Source of the DNA: Mycobacterium mantenii
GTDB taxonomy: Bacteria > Actinomycetota > Actinomycetes > Mycobacteriales > Mycobacteriaceae
Assembly (NCBI RefSeq): GCF_010731775.1
Contig: NZ_AP022590.1
Location: 5,642,001-5,706,000 of the forward strand
Length of the DNA stretch: 64,000 bases
Direction: 5' to 3'
In this document: piece by piece, positions 35,263-44,064 of the stretch
Layout: the number at the start of each line of letters is the position of its first letter
Numbering within the stretch: the stretch's first letter is position 1
Made by a program: the position numbers and the translations under genes
The notes under the pieces: model-generated
The model's database searches: none
Told to the model about the DNA's origin: nothing
The model's input: the letters and a program-made list of their open reading frames with translations, nothing else

Positions 35263-35874
35263 ATGAGCCAGCTCAACGATGCCGCCCGCCGGTCCCTCTT
35301 GCGGCGCGGATTCGCCCTCGAATACGCGACGCTGGCCTGGAACGTGGTGGGCGCCGGCATCCTCGCGGTAGCGGCCATCCGGGCTAAATCGGTGGCACTG
35401 GCCGGTTTTGGCCTGGACTCGCTGATCGAAATCGCCGCCTCACTCGTCGTCGTCTGGGAACTCTCCGGAACCGGCGCGGCCCGCCAACGCTTTGCGTTGC
35501 GTCTCATCGGTGTCGGGTTCGCGGCGCTGGCGCTCTACCTGCTGGTGCAGTCCACGTTCGTCCTGGTCGCTCAATATCGGCCCGAGCACTCGTCATTGGG
35601 CATCGCCTGGACGGCGATCACGGCCGCGGTCATGTTCGCGCTCGCGGCCGGCAAGGCCCGAACCGGCGCCGCGCTCGGCAATCCGGTGCTCACCACCGAA
35701 GGCCGGGTGACCCTCATCGACGGCCTGCTGGCCGCCGCGGTGCTCGGCGGTCTGTTGCTGAACAGCCTCATCGGCTGGTGGTGGGCCGACCCCCTCGCCG
35801 GCTACGTACTGTTTTTCTACGCAGTGCGCGAGGTCAAGGAGATCTTCTTCAACTCCGCGCCCGAGGATCGCTGA
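35263..35874 (+). CDS. CDF-like cation transporter lacking the cytoplasmic domain
   Basis: The 203-residue protein has six hydrophobic segments. Acidic motifs GLDSLIEIAAS (helix 2 position) and DGLLAAAVLGG (helix 5 position) match the metal site layout of cation diffusion facilitators. The cytoplasmic C-terminal domain is missing. ATG 35263 is preferred over GTG 35248. It converges on the full CDF gene (4-base gap) and starts the metal-efflux cluster. The substrate is unknown. Confidence 0.75.
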   Translation: MSQLNDAARRSLLRRGFALEYATLAWNVVGAGILAVAAIRAKSVALAGFGLDSLIEIAASLVVVWELSGTGAARQRFALRLIGVGFAALALYLLVQSTFVLVAQYRPEHSSLGIAWTAITAAVMFALAAGKARTGAALGNPVLTTEGRVTLIDGLLAAAVLGGLLLNSLIGWWWADPLAGYVLFFYAVREVKEIFFNSAPEDR

Positions 35875-35878
35875 CGGC

Positions 35879-36916
35879 CTACGCCCTGTGGCGGTGCTCC
35901 TCTGCGGCGTTCCCCTCGTGGGCGGGATAGGCGTGGATCATCGCGGTGGTGAGCTTCGGCACCGCATGAATCAGATCGTGTTCGGAGTCGTGGGCGATGC
36001 GGTGCGCATCGGCCAGGCTCAGCGACGGGTCGACGTCGAGTTCGGCATCGGCGTGCAGTCGGTGCCCGATCCAGCGCATCCGCACACTGTGCACCGACAG
36101 CACCCCGGGCCTTACCGCCAAGACGGCCTCGGCGGTGTCGACCAGTCGGGGGTCGACGCCATCGATCAGGCGGCGGAACACATCACGCAGGGCCGTGCGC
36201 AAGACGGCCAGGATGGCCAGCGTGATGACTAGGCCGATGATCGGGTCGGCCAGCGGAAACCCCAGTGCCACACCGGCTGCACCGACGAGCACGGCCAGCG
36301 AGGTGAATCCGTCGGTGCGAGCGTGCAACCCGTCGGCGGTCAGCGCCGCCGAGCCGATGCGTCTGCCCACTCTGATCCGGTAGAGCGCCACCCACTCGTT
36401 CCCGATGAACCCGGCCAGGCCGGCGAGGGCAACCCAGCCGACATGATCGATGGTTCGCGGGTGGATGAGCCGTGTGACGGCTTCGTAGCCGGCGATGACG
36501 GCCGACGACGTGATCATCGCGACGACGAACAGGCCCGCGAGGTCTTCGACGCGGCCGAACCCGTAGGTATAGCGGCGGGTGGCGGCCTTGGTGCTGAGCG
36601 CGAATGCGATCCATAGCGGCACCGCGGTAAGGGCGTCGGAAAAGTTGTGAATTGTGTCCGCGGCCAACGCGATTGACCGGGAGAAGATCACGATGACGAT
36701 CTGGGCGGTCGCGGTGACGCCCAGCGCCAGCAGGCTGATCTTGACGGCCCGGATACCCGCCGCGCTGGATTCCAGCTCGCTGTCGACGCTGTCGGCGGCG
36801 TCGTGCGAGTGCGGCGCGAAAATGTCCCTGACCGCCCCGCGCAGCCCTTTGTGGTGCTCGTGGTCGTGAGAATGCCCGTCGCCGCCGTGGCTGTGCCCGG
36901 CGTCGCGATCGGTCAT
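35879..36916 (-). CDS. Cation diffusion facilitator (Zn/Co/Ni efflux)
   Basis: The 345-residue H+/metal antiporter has a His-rich N-terminus (HSHGGDGHSHDHEHH) and six helices. The transport site is marked by HNFSD in helix 2 and HARTD in helix 5. A ferredoxin-like cytoplasmic domain ends the protein (VDPSLSLADAHRIAHD). Its ATG overlaps the ArsR gene stop by 4 bases, so sensor and exporter are coupled. Zn2+ is the commonest substrate; Co2+ or Ni2+ is possible given the neighbours. Confidence 0.92.
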   Translation of the reverse strand: MTDRDAGHSHGGDGHSHDHEHHKGLRGAVRDIFAPHSHDAADSVDSELESSAAGIRAVKISLLALGVTATAQIVIVIFSRSIALAADTIHNFSDALTAVPLWIAFALSTKAATRRYTYGFGRVEDLAGLFVVAMITSSAVIAGYEAVTRLIHPRTIDHVGWVALAGLAGFIGNEWVALYRIRVGRRIGSAALTADGLHARTDGFTSLAVLVGAAGVALGFPLADPIIGLVITLAILAVLRTALRDVFRRLIDGVDPRLVDTAEAVLAVRPGVLSVHSVRMRWIGHRLHADAELDVDPSLSLADAHRIAHDSEHDLIHAVPKLTTAMIHAYPAHEGNAAEEHRHRA

Positions 36917-37308
36917 CGCGCGCTGGCCTTCCGCGGCACCCTGGCGGTCGCGATGCCGCGCACGCCGGGGTCGCCGCGGTGGTGCGAGGGCACACCGGGC
37001 CCGGCGTGTTCGGCGTTGAACACCGCGTCGATCACCAACTGGCGGACGTGTTCGTTTTCCAGGCTGTAGAAGATCGTGGTGCCGGCTCGCCGGGTGCGCA
37101 CCAACCGGGCCATGCGCAGTTTGGCCAGGTGCTGGGAGACCGACGGTGCGGGCTTGTCCACCTTTTCGGCGAGCTCGTTGACCGACGACTCGCCCTCGGT
37201 CAGCGCATATAAAACCCGGATCCGGGTGGCGTCGGCCAACATTCGGAAGATTTCGACGATCAACCCGACCTGGTCATCCGCGAGCACCGAATCACTACCT
37301 GCGTTCAT
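36913..37308 (-). CDS. ArsR/SmtB-family metal sensor
   Basis: The 131-residue winged-helix repressor has the recognition region VDKPAPSVSQHLAKLRMARL and the wing TRRAGTTIFYSLEN. The alpha-5 segment NEHVRQLVIDAVFNAEH keeps two histidines that match part of the CzrA/SmtB site. A His-containing tail (PSHHRGD) resembles KmtR-type Ni/Co sensors. It starts within an inverted repeat that also contains a -10 hexamer, which implies leaderless, autorepressed expression. It is coupled to the CDF gene. Confidence 0.88.
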   Translation of the reverse strand: MNAGSDSVLADDQVGLIVEIFRMLADATRIRVLYALTEGESSVNELAEKVDKPAPSVSQHLAKLRMARLVRTRRAGTTIFYSLENEHVRQLVIDAVFNAEHAGPGVPSHHRGDPGVRGIATARVPRKASAR

Positions 37309-37329
37309 GCGTAGATAGTAGCTTACGCA
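37308..37329 (-). promoter_or_regulatory. Promoter/operator of the arsR-CDF unit
   Basis: Inverted arms TGCGTA and TACGCA (37308-37313, 37324-37329) flank the minus-strand hexamer TACTAT (37320-37315). That hexamer is 6 nt before the arsR ATG. Repressor binding would cover both -10 and start. Confidence 0.55.
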
Positions 37330-37357
37330 GTAAAGCGCTCAGCCATTCGCTCGGCGG

Positions 37358-39298
37358 CTACCCGGCGGCGGCGCCGCGCCAGGCGCGCCCGCTCAGGAGC
37401 CGCAACCCGTTGAGCGCGACGACGACTGTCGAACCTTCGTGGCCCGCGACGCCGAGGGGTAAGGCCAAGTGGCCGACCAGGTCCCAGGCGACGAGCCCGG
37501 TGATGAACGTGGCCGCGATGACGAGGTTGGCGATCACGACGCGGCGGGCGCGACGGGCGATCGCGACGACCGCGGGGATGGTGGCGAGTTCGTCCCGGAC
37601 GGTCACGGCGTCCGCGGTCTCCAGCGTGAGATCGGATCCGCTGCGGCCCATGGCGATTGATGAGTGCGCGGCGGCCATGGCAGGGGCGTCGTTGATGCCG
37701 TCGCCGACGAACAGCACGCGATGGCCGTCGTTCTGCAGTCGGCGTACGGCGACGACCTTGTCGTCCGGCAGAAGGTCGGCGCGGACATCGGTGATCCCGA
37801 CCTGTGCGGCCAGATGTTCCGCCGCCGGCCGGGTGTCTCCGGTCAGCAGGGCAGGCGGGTTGGACGTGATGGCCGCGATCGCGCGGATCGCCTCGTCCGA
37901 TCCGGGGCGGACGGTGTCGTCGAGTCCGAGAACTCCGATCGCCGTTCCGTCGACGATCACAAGAACGGCGGTCGTACCCCGGAGTTCCAGTCTGTCCGCC
38001 GCCGACGGGTTGTGGTGAAACGCTCGCGGGCTCAGAACCTCGATCGTCTGCTGTGCGAGGCGGGCGCGCACGCCGCGACCCGGAAGCGCCTGAAAATCGG
38101 TGACTTCGGCACGGGCGAGTCCGTGCCGGCGCGCCGCGGCGACGACCGCGCGCCCCAGGGGATGCTCGCTGAATTGCTCTGCGCTGGCCGCTATTCGGAG
38201 GACGTCGTCGTCGGAGTATCGATCGTCGATCGCGGCGATGCTGGTGAGTTGCGGCGTCCCGGTCGTCAGGGTGCCGGTCTTGTCGATGATCACCCGCGTG
38301 GTGTCCGCGAGGTGTTCCATGGCGACCGCCGACTTGACCAGGACACCGTGGCGTCCCGCGTTGGCGATCGCCGAGAGCAGCGGCGGCATGGTGGCCAACA
38401 CCACCGCGCACGGGGATGCCACGATCATGAACGTCATCGCCCGGAGCAACGTAACTCGGAGTTCGGCCCCGAGTAGCAGGGGGACGGCGAACAGGGCGAG
38501 CGTCGCCATGACAACGCCCACGGAATAGCGTTGCTCGACCTTCTCGATGAACAGTTGCGTCTTGGCCTTGGTCGCCGACGCCTCGGCGACGAGAGCAACG
38601 ATGCGGGCGACCACGGTGTCGGACGGGTCTTTGGTGACGCGAACACGAAGTGCCCCAGCACCATTGAGCGTGCCCGCAAACACGTCGTCGCCGATGGACT
38701 TGGCGACCGGCATGGGCTCCCCGGTCACCGACGATTGATCTACATCGGAGGCGCCATCGACGACGACACCGTCGGCCGAGACGCGCTCACCGGGGCGCAC
38801 GCTGACCACGTCACCGACGCGGAGGTCCTCGGCGATGACCGACTCTTCGACCCCGTCGGCGTCGACGCGCACGGCGCGACCGGGTGCCAAGTCGAGCAAC
38901 CCCTTGACCGAGTCCTCGGTGCGCTTGGTCGCCGCATCCTCCAATGCACCGGACGTGGCGAAAATGACGATCAGCAAAGCCCCGTCGAAGATTTGGCCGA
39001 TGCTCGCCGCGCCGATGGCGGCCACCACCATGAGCAGGTCAACATCGAGCGTTCGAGAGCGTAACGCCCGCAAGCCTTCCCATGCCGGCATCCAACCGCC
39101 GGTGACGTAGCACGCCAGATACAGCGTCCAGCGCAACCACGACGGGCCGCCTATGAGCTGGGCGGCCAGCCCGGCAAGAAACAAGGCCAGCGCAACCGTC
39201 GCCCACCGGACGGAGGCGACCGACCACATGCCCAGGAGGGTTGACCGTCGGTTGGCGGCGACGAGCGTGCGCGTCCCCTGTGCGGTGGCAATAGTCAT
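37358..39298 (-). CDS. P1B-4-type heavy-metal ATPase (CtpJ/CtpD-like Co/Ni exporter)
   Basis: The 646-residue pump has an actuator motif SSVTGEPMPV, the SPC metal motif in VASPCAVVLA instead of CPC, the phosphorylation site DKTGTLTTG, an HP motif in SEHPLGRA, and the hinge GDGINDAPAM. The last helix carries HEGSTVVVALNGLRLL. SPC plus HEGST defines subclass P1B-4, linked to Co, Ni, Fe or Zn export. There is no N-terminal metal-binding domain. ATG 39298 is chosen; a 25-residue upstream extension runs into the operator. It is divergent from the nmtR-like gene. Confidence 0.92.
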   Translation of the reverse strand: MTIATAQGTRTLVAANRRSTLLGMWSVASVRWATVALALFLAGLAAQLIGGPSWLRWTLYLACYVTGGWMPAWEGLRALRSRTLDVDLLMVVAAIGAASIGQIFDGALLIVIFATSGALEDAATKRTEDSVKGLLDLAPGRAVRVDADGVEESVIAEDLRVGDVVSVRPGERVSADGVVVDGASDVDQSSVTGEPMPVAKSIGDDVFAGTLNGAGALRVRVTKDPSDTVVARIVALVAEASATKAKTQLFIEKVEQRYSVGVVMATLALFAVPLLLGAELRVTLLRAMTFMIVASPCAVVLATMPPLLSAIANAGRHGVLVKSAVAMEHLADTTRVIIDKTGTLTTGTPQLTSIAAIDDRYSDDDVLRIAASAEQFSEHPLGRAVVAAARRHGLARAEVTDFQALPGRGVRARLAQQTIEVLSPRAFHHNPSAADRLELRGTTAVLVIVDGTAIGVLGLDDTVRPGSDEAIRAIAAITSNPPALLTGDTRPAAEHLAAQVGITDVRADLLPDDKVVAVRRLQNDGHRVLFVGDGINDAPAMAAAHSSIAMGRSGSDLTLETADAVTVRDELATIPAVVAIARRARRVVIANLVIAATFITGLVAWDLVGHLALPLGVAGHEGSTVVVALNGLRLLSGRAWRGAAAG

Positions 39299-39334
39299 CC
39301 AAGCTGCTCCGGACCTCTGGTTCAGATAGTCTGC

Positions 39335-39374
39335 ACATGTATACATGTAAAACTCTACATATATCGTATACATG
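39335..39374. promoter_or_regulatory. NmtR-like operator between ATPase and nmtR
   Basis: A perfect 14-base palindrome, ACATGTATACATGT, lies at 39335-39348. GTATACATG recurs at 39339-39347 and 39366-39374, a 27-base period. The AT-rich region is the whole divergent control region and fits ArsR/SmtB binding. Confidence 0.65.
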
Positions 39375-39400
39375 GATGCGCCCGTGCTTCAATGGATGGC

Positions 39401-39754
39401 ATGGGACACGGAGTCGACGGCAGGGTGACGCCCCCGGCCATGCTCGACCCGGCATCGGCGGGCAAGATCGCCGAGACTCTGCAGGCCCTGGCCTCGCCGA
39501 ACCGCCTGATGATCCTCACCCGGCTGCGGCAATCGCCGTGCTCGGTCGGGGACTTATCCAGCGCCGTCGGGATGGAACAACCCGCGGTATCGCACCAGCT
39601 GCGGCTCTTGCGCGCCCTCGGCCTGGTCGCCGGCGACCGCAACGGCCGCAACATCGTTTACCGCCTGTACGACAACCACGTCGCCCAGCTGCTCGACGAA
39701 GCCGTGTACCACATCGAGCACCTGCGTCTCGGGGCCACCGATACGACGGCCTAG
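39401..39754 (+). CDS. nmtR: NmtR-like Ni/Co-sensing ArsR repressor
   Basis: The 117-residue protein starts MGHGVDGR, which preserves the N-terminal Gly-His used by NmtR for nickel; ATG 39401 is therefore chosen over 39392. The winged helix includes VGMEQPAVSHQLRLLRALGL. The alpha-5 metal site YDNHVAQLLDEAVYHIEHL has the Asp, His, His and His ligands in NmtR spacing. In M. tuberculosis NmtR represses the P1B-4 ATPase CtpJ. Here the divergent neighbour is a P1B-4 ATPase, matching that pair. Confidence 0.9.
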   Translation: MGHGVDGRVTPPAMLDPASAGKIAETLQALASPNRLMILTRLRQSPCSVGDLSSAVGMEQPAVSHQLRLLRALGLVAGDRNGRNIVYRLYDNHVAQLLDEAVYHIEHLRLGATDTTA

Positions 39755-39765
39755 CCGCTGACCGC

Positions 39766-40374
39766 TCAGTGCCGGACGGCGGCGTGGGCGCGCACCGACG
39801 GCGCGATCCAGTCCTCGAGGAACCTGCGCAGCTGCGGGCCGGTGCGCGGGGGACGGCCCGGGTCGACGATCAATGACTGCAGGGTGCGCAGCATGATCTC
39901 GACCAGTTCGTCGAGCCTGCCCTCGACGAATCCCGCTGCAGCCCAATCGACGTCGAATCGCTGCAAGATCGACCGGCCGAACGAAATGGCCACATCCGAC
40001 GTGACTCCCGCGGTGAACGCGCTCGCCTTGCCGGGCTGGAACACCAGGCTCAGGTATTTGTCGTGCGCGAGTTGCTCGAAGGTGTAGGCGATGCCCTCGA
40101 CCACCGCCTCGGTGGGGTCGGTGATCGAACCCAGGTGCGCCGCAAGCCGATCCATGAACCCGTCAACGGACGACAGGGCCGTCGCACCCAACAGCGCCTC
40201 GTGGGTGGGGAAGTACCGGTAAATCGTCTGCCGTGTCACGCCGAGGGCCGACGCGACCTCGGACACGCTCACGGTCCCGCGCGCGTCGATCGCGCTGCGC
40301 GCCGCGCTCAGGATGCGCGCGACCGCCTCATCGTCGTCGGCCGGGATGTCACCCGACCAGCCGTGCCGGCGCAT
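39766..40374 (-). CDS. TetR-family repressor divergent from a Rieske oxygenase
   Basis: The 202-residue regulator has the helix-turn-helix TVSVSEVASALGVTRQTIY followed by RYFPTHEALL. A helical ligand-binding domain follows. Start ATG 40372-40374; longer frames upstream antisense to the oxygenase are rejected. A promoter-embedded inverted repeat lies in the 90-base divergent gap, so it probably represses the Rieske gene and responds to that enzyme's substrate. Confidence 0.88.
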   Translation of the reverse strand: MRRHGWSGDIPADDDEAVARILSAARSAIDARGTVSVSEVASALGVTRQTIYRYFPTHEALLGATALSSVDGFMDRLAAHLGSITDPTEAVVEGIAYTFEQLAHDKYLSLVFQPGKASAFTAGVTSDVAISFGRSILQRFDVDWAAAGFVEGRLDELVEIMLRTLQSLIVDPGRPPRTGPQLRRFLEDWIAPSVRAHAAVRH

Positions 40375-40405
40375 TGCGTGATCGTCGCACACGCCGGACG
40401 CCACC

Positions 40406-40433
40406 TTGACAATACAAACAATAGTGATTGTAT
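40406..40433 (+). promoter_or_regulatory. Promoter with embedded operator for the Rieske oxygenase
   Basis: TTGACA (40406-40411) and TTGTAT (40428-40433) are spaced 16 bases. The arms ATACAA (40412-40417) and TTGTAT (40428-40433) are inverted, so a repressor would cover spacer and -10. The transcript would begin after the ATG at 40432, which favours GTG 40465 as the start. Confidence 0.6.
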
Positions 40434-40464
40434 GGTCCGGAACATCGAGGCGAGGGAGACGAGG

Positions 40465-41634
40465 GTGACGACGATCGACAGCCCGGTGAGCGGCACCGAC
40501 GAGGCGCTGACGCGGCGCGGCCTGCGCCATGCCCTGGACAAGACGACGGATCTGGCCGAGCGGGAACTGCGGGTGCCGCTGCACTACTACCGCGACCCCA
40601 AGATCACCGAGATCGAGGAATCGCAGATTCTGCGCCGGGTGCCGCTGGCCATCCTCCCGTCGGCGCAGGTGCCGAACAAGAACGACTACGTGGTGCGCTC
40701 GGTGCTGGGGGATTCGCTGCTGGTCACCCGCGACCGATCCGGGGCCAGTCACGTCCTGCTCAACTACTGCCGGCACCGTGGCGCCATGCCGGCGTGCGGC
40801 TCGGGCAACGCCTCGCGCTTCGTCTGCCCGTATCACGCCTGGACCTATCGCAACACGGGCGAGCTGTTCACCGTCCCGGGCAGGGCCGGGTTCGACTCGA
40901 TGGACACCAAGGACTACGGCCTGGTGGAGCTGCCCTCGGAGGAGCGGCACGGCTTCATCTGGGCGGTGCTGACCGCCGGCGCGACGATCGACCTCGACGC
41001 CCATCTCGGTGACTTCGGTGCCGAACTGGCGCTGTGGAACTACGAGTCCTACGGCTACCACACGCAGCGCGAGTTCACGTCCGCCGTTTCATGGAAGGCC
41101 GCCCTGGAAGCGTTCGCCGAGGGATACCACTTCCCGTACGTGCACGGCGACAGCCTCATCGGGCAGAACACGCTGGCCAACACCATGGTCTACGACGAAT
41201 TCGGCAAGCATCACCGGATCGGATTTCCGTTCACCTGGATCACCAACGCGGACACCTACGCCACGGCTTCGCTGGACCCGGTGGCCAACATGGGGGTGAT
41301 CTATTGGGTGTATCCGAACCTCATCCTGGCCAACAGCCCGGTGGGCGTGGAGATCATCGACATGCTGCCCGCCGGTGAGCCGACCCGCTGCACGGTCCGG
41401 CACAGCTGGATGGGCCGCGTCCCCGCCACCAACGACGAGATGAGAGCGGCCTACGACGCGGTCTTCGAAGGCGTGCATGCGGCCGTGCGCGACGAGGACT
41501 TCGCCATGCTGCCCCAATGCGGCGAGGGCGTCCGGCATGGCCAGCACGATCACATGATCATTGGGCGCAACGAAATCGCGGTCCAACACATGATCAAGGT
41601 GTTCGCCCAGGAACTGGGCGTCGCGCTGGCCTGA
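40465..41634 (+). CDS. Rieske non-heme iron oxygenase alpha subunit
   Basis: The 389-residue protein has a Rieske [2Fe-2S] centre, CRHRG and CPYHAW, in its first third. The mononuclear iron site is in EGYHFPYVH, with the bridging region at VSWKAALEAFAEGYH. It resembles ring-hydroxylating dioxygenases and N-demethylases. No ferredoxin or reductase gene is adjacent. The GTG start is supported by GAGGGAGACGAGG upstream and by promoter position. The substrate is unknown; the TetR neighbour suggests inducible catabolism or detoxification. Confidence 0.88.
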   Translation: MTTIDSPVSGTDEALTRRGLRHALDKTTDLAERELRVPLHYYRDPKITEIEESQILRRVPLAILPSAQVPNKNDYVVRSVLGDSLLVTRDRSGASHVLLNYCRHRGAMPACGSGNASRFVCPYHAWTYRNTGELFTVPGRAGFDSMDTKDYGLVELPSEERHGFIWAVLTAGATIDLDAHLGDFGAELALWNYESYGYHTQREFTSAVSWKAALEAFAEGYHFPYVHGDSLIGQNTLANTMVYDEFGKHHRIGFPFTWITNADTYATASLDPVANMGVIYWVYPNLILANSPVGVEIIDMLPAGEPTRCTVRHSWMGRVPATNDEMRAAYDAVFEGVHAAVRDEDFAMLPQCGEGVRHGQHDHMIIGRNEIAVQHMIKVFAQELGVALA

Positions 41635-41716
41635 GCAGCGGTGTTGCTCCGAGTTGGGTTGCCGCGGGCCGGTGCGGGTATTGATCCTCTGGAAACCCAC
41701 TGACGGAGAGGATCGG

Positions 41717-42850
41717 ATGGAGCACCGCGACCGCGACTACACCGGCGAGTTGCTGCAAGAACTGTTGTGGACCTACGGGCCGTGCGGGCAGGAGGACGCG
41801 GTACGCGCGGTCATCGCCCGCGAACTGCAATCCGTCGTCGACGACATGTGGACCGACGACGCCGGCAACCTGATCGGATACATCGCCGCCAACCCGCCGG
41901 CCGGCGATGCCGGGGCGCCCAACCACCGTCACCGCACCGAGTCCATACCCGGCACCGCCACGCGGGTGATGGCGCACATGGACGAACTGTCCATGATCGT
42001 CAAGCGCGTGGAATCCGATGGCACACTGCATCTGACGCAGCTGGGCACGATGTACCCGGGAAACTTCGGATTGGGTCCGGTCGCCGTGCTCGGTGACAAC
42101 GAAACCCTCACCGCCGTACTGACTCTCGGCTCCGAGCACACCACCCAGGAAAGCCCGCGGATCTGGGAGACCAAACCCGATCAGGGCGACCGCTCGCTGG
42201 ACTGGCATCACGTCTACGTCTTCACCGGCCGCAGCACCGACGAGCTGGCCGCCGCGGGGGTGCACGCCGGCACCCGGGTGTGCGTCGACCGCAGCAAGAG
42301 ATCGCTGGTCGAGGTCGGCGACTACGTCGGCGCCTACTTCATGGACGACCGTGCCGCTGTGATCGCGCTGCTGCACGCCGCGCGCCAGCTGCGCGAGCGT
42401 CAACAGCGGCCCGCCGACGACGTGTACCTGGTGTTCACCACCAACGAGGAGATCGGCGGGGTGGGGGGCACCTACGCCAGCGCCACCCTGCCCGGTGACC
42501 TCACCCTCGCCCTGGAGGTCGGTCCCACCGAACGCGAATACGGCACCAGCGTCACCGGCGGGCCGATCATCGGCTACAGCGACGCGTTGTGCGTGTACGA
42601 CAAGGAGGTTGCCGACTGCCTGCTGAAAATCGCCGCCGACCGGGGGTTGTCGCCGCAGCCGGCGGCACTGGGCGCGTTCGAATCCGACGCGTCGCACTCC
42701 AAGGCCGGCGGGCTGGCCGCGCGCGCCGGCCTGCTGTGCCTGCCCACGCTGAGCACCCACGGCTACGAGGTGATCGCTCGCCGCGCCATCGACGACATGG
42801 CCACGATCGTGGTCGATTTCGTGCTGGAGCCGAGTCAAAAAATCGTGTGA
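41717..42850 (+). CDS. M42-family aminopeptidase-like metallohydrolase
   Basis: The 377-residue protein shows the M42 metal ligands in order: HMDE (His, Asp), FMDDRAA (Asp), TTNEEIGG (catalytic and metal Glu), LEVGPTERE, and STHGYEV (His). The central beta domain is present. M42 enzymes are dinuclear aminopeptidases or cellulase-like deblocking peptidases. GGAGAGGA precedes ATG 41717. It follows the Rieske gene by 82 bases on the same strand. A functional link is possible but not shown. Confidence 0.85.
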   Translation: MEHRDRDYTGELLQELLWTYGPCGQEDAVRAVIARELQSVVDDMWTDDAGNLIGYIAANPPAGDAGAPNHRHRTESIPGTATRVMAHMDELSMIVKRVESDGTLHLTQLGTMYPGNFGLGPVAVLGDNETLTAVLTLGSEHTTQESPRIWETKPDQGDRSLDWHHVYVFTGRSTDELAAAGVHAGTRVCVDRSKRSLVEVGDYVGAYFMDDRAAVIALLHAARQLRERQQRPADDVYLVFTTNEEIGGVGGTYASATLPGDLTLALEVGPTEREYGTSVTGGPIIGYSDALCVYDKEVADCLLKIAADRGLSPQPAALGAFESDASHSKAGGLAARAGLLCLPTLSTHGYEVIARRAIDDMATIVVDFVLEPSQKIV

Positions 42851-43047
42851 ATCCCGGCCCATAACCGAGCGCGGTGAAGTCGCCGAAAACCCGACAACCG
42901 CGCTGGTCAGCCTGTTAGTCTGACGACGCTTTGGGGCCGAACGATGGGATGAACGCGTGGCGGGCGTGGTCTGGCAGCAGTCGACGATGATCGCGCGCGT
43001 GGGACGTGGACCGGTCAGTTGAGCGAACCGTTCGAAAGCCAATCCCC

Positions 43048-44064
43048 ATGACACGGCCACGAATCCGCGCACGAGCGCCGCTGCGGATCTCGTTCGCCGG
43101 GGGCGGCACCGACGTTCCGCCGTTTCCGGCGACCGAAGGCGGCTGCGTCCTGTCGGCGACCATCGATCGCTACGCCCAGGGATCGTTGGCGCCGCGCACC
43201 GACCGCCGGGTCAGCATCGAGTCGGTGGACTTCAAGACCACACACGAGATGACGCTCGACAGCGAGATCCTTTACGACGGCAGCCTCGATTTGATCAAGG
43301 CCGCGGTGCGCCGGTTCGGCCGCGACGGCACGGACGGCTACGACCTGGTGCTGCGTTCCAGCGCTCCGCCCGGATCCGGGCTGGGCTCGTCGTCGACGAT
43401 GATGGTCGCCCTCACCGGCCTGCTCGCCGAGCACTACCGGGTGCCGATGGGCGAGTACGAGACCGCCCAGCTGGCGTGCGCCATCGAACGCGACGACCTG
43501 GGCATCGCCGGCGGCATGCAGGACATGTATGCCGCGACGTTCGGGGGTTTCAACTTCATCGAATTCACCGACCGCGTGATCGTCAATCCCCTGCGGATCC
43601 GCGACGAGACCGCCTTCGAACTCGAACTCAGCCTGCTGCTGTGCTACACCGGCATCACCCGGGACTCCGCGCGCGTCATCGAGGACCAAACCCGCCGCGC
43701 AACAACGGGATCCGATGACACCCTGGCGGGACTGCGGGCCCAGAAGGATCTGGCGGTCGCGATGAAGGCGGCGTTGCTGACCGGCAAGCTGAACGATTTC
43801 GGTGCGCTGCTCGGCGAAGCATGGATCCAGAAGAAGCGCATGTCGCCCTACATCACCAACGAGCGCATCGACGATCTCTACGACCTCGCCCTGAAGAACG
43901 GGGCACTGGGCGGCAAGCTCACCGGGGCGGGAGGTGGCGGATACATCCTGCTGTTCTGCGACTTCGCCAAGAAGCACCGCCTCATCGAAGCACTCGAGGG
44001 CGCCGGGGCGGCCATCACCGAATTCGCGTTCGAGAGCAAGGGATTGACCACATGGCAGGCATGA
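43048..44064 (+). CDS. hddA: D-glycero-D-manno-heptose 7-phosphate kinase (GHMP kinase)
   Basis: The 338-residue GHMP kinase begins RARAPLRISFAGGGTDVPPF after ATG 43048. The ATP loop is PPGSGLGSSSTMMVALTG, and the C-terminal motif is GKLTGAGGGGYILLF. HddA phosphorylates heptose-7-P at C1 in the GDP-heptose route. It overlaps gmhA by 4 bases and forms an operon hddA-gmhA-gmhB. M. tuberculosis carries this trio elsewhere (Rv0113-0115). The nucleotidyltransferase HddC is not in this window. Confidence 0.9.
   Translation: MTRPRIRARAPLRISFAGGGTDVPPFPATEGGCVLSATIDRYAQGSLAPRTDRRVSIESVDFKTTHEMTLDSEILYDGSLDLIKAAVRRFGRDGTDGYDLVLRSSAPPGSGLGSSSTMMVALTGLLAEHYRVPMGEYETAQLACAIERDDLGIAGGMQDMYAATFGGFNFIEFTDRVIVNPLRIRDETAFELELSLLLCYTGITRDSARVIEDQTRRATTGSDDTLAGLRAQKDLAVAMKAALLTGKLNDFGALLGEAWIQKKRMSPYITNERIDDLYDLALKNGALGGKLTGAGGGGYILLFCDFAKKHRLIEALEGAGAAITEFAFESKGLTTWQA

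Noticed and set aside
39298..39373. Extended N-terminus of the P1B-4 ATPase (start at 39373)
   Set aside because: The extension translates the palindromic operator and is unlike ATPase N-termini.
40432..40434. ATG at 40432 as start of the Rieske oxygenase
   Set aside because: It lies inside the proposed -10 hexamer, while GTG 40465 has a ribosome site.
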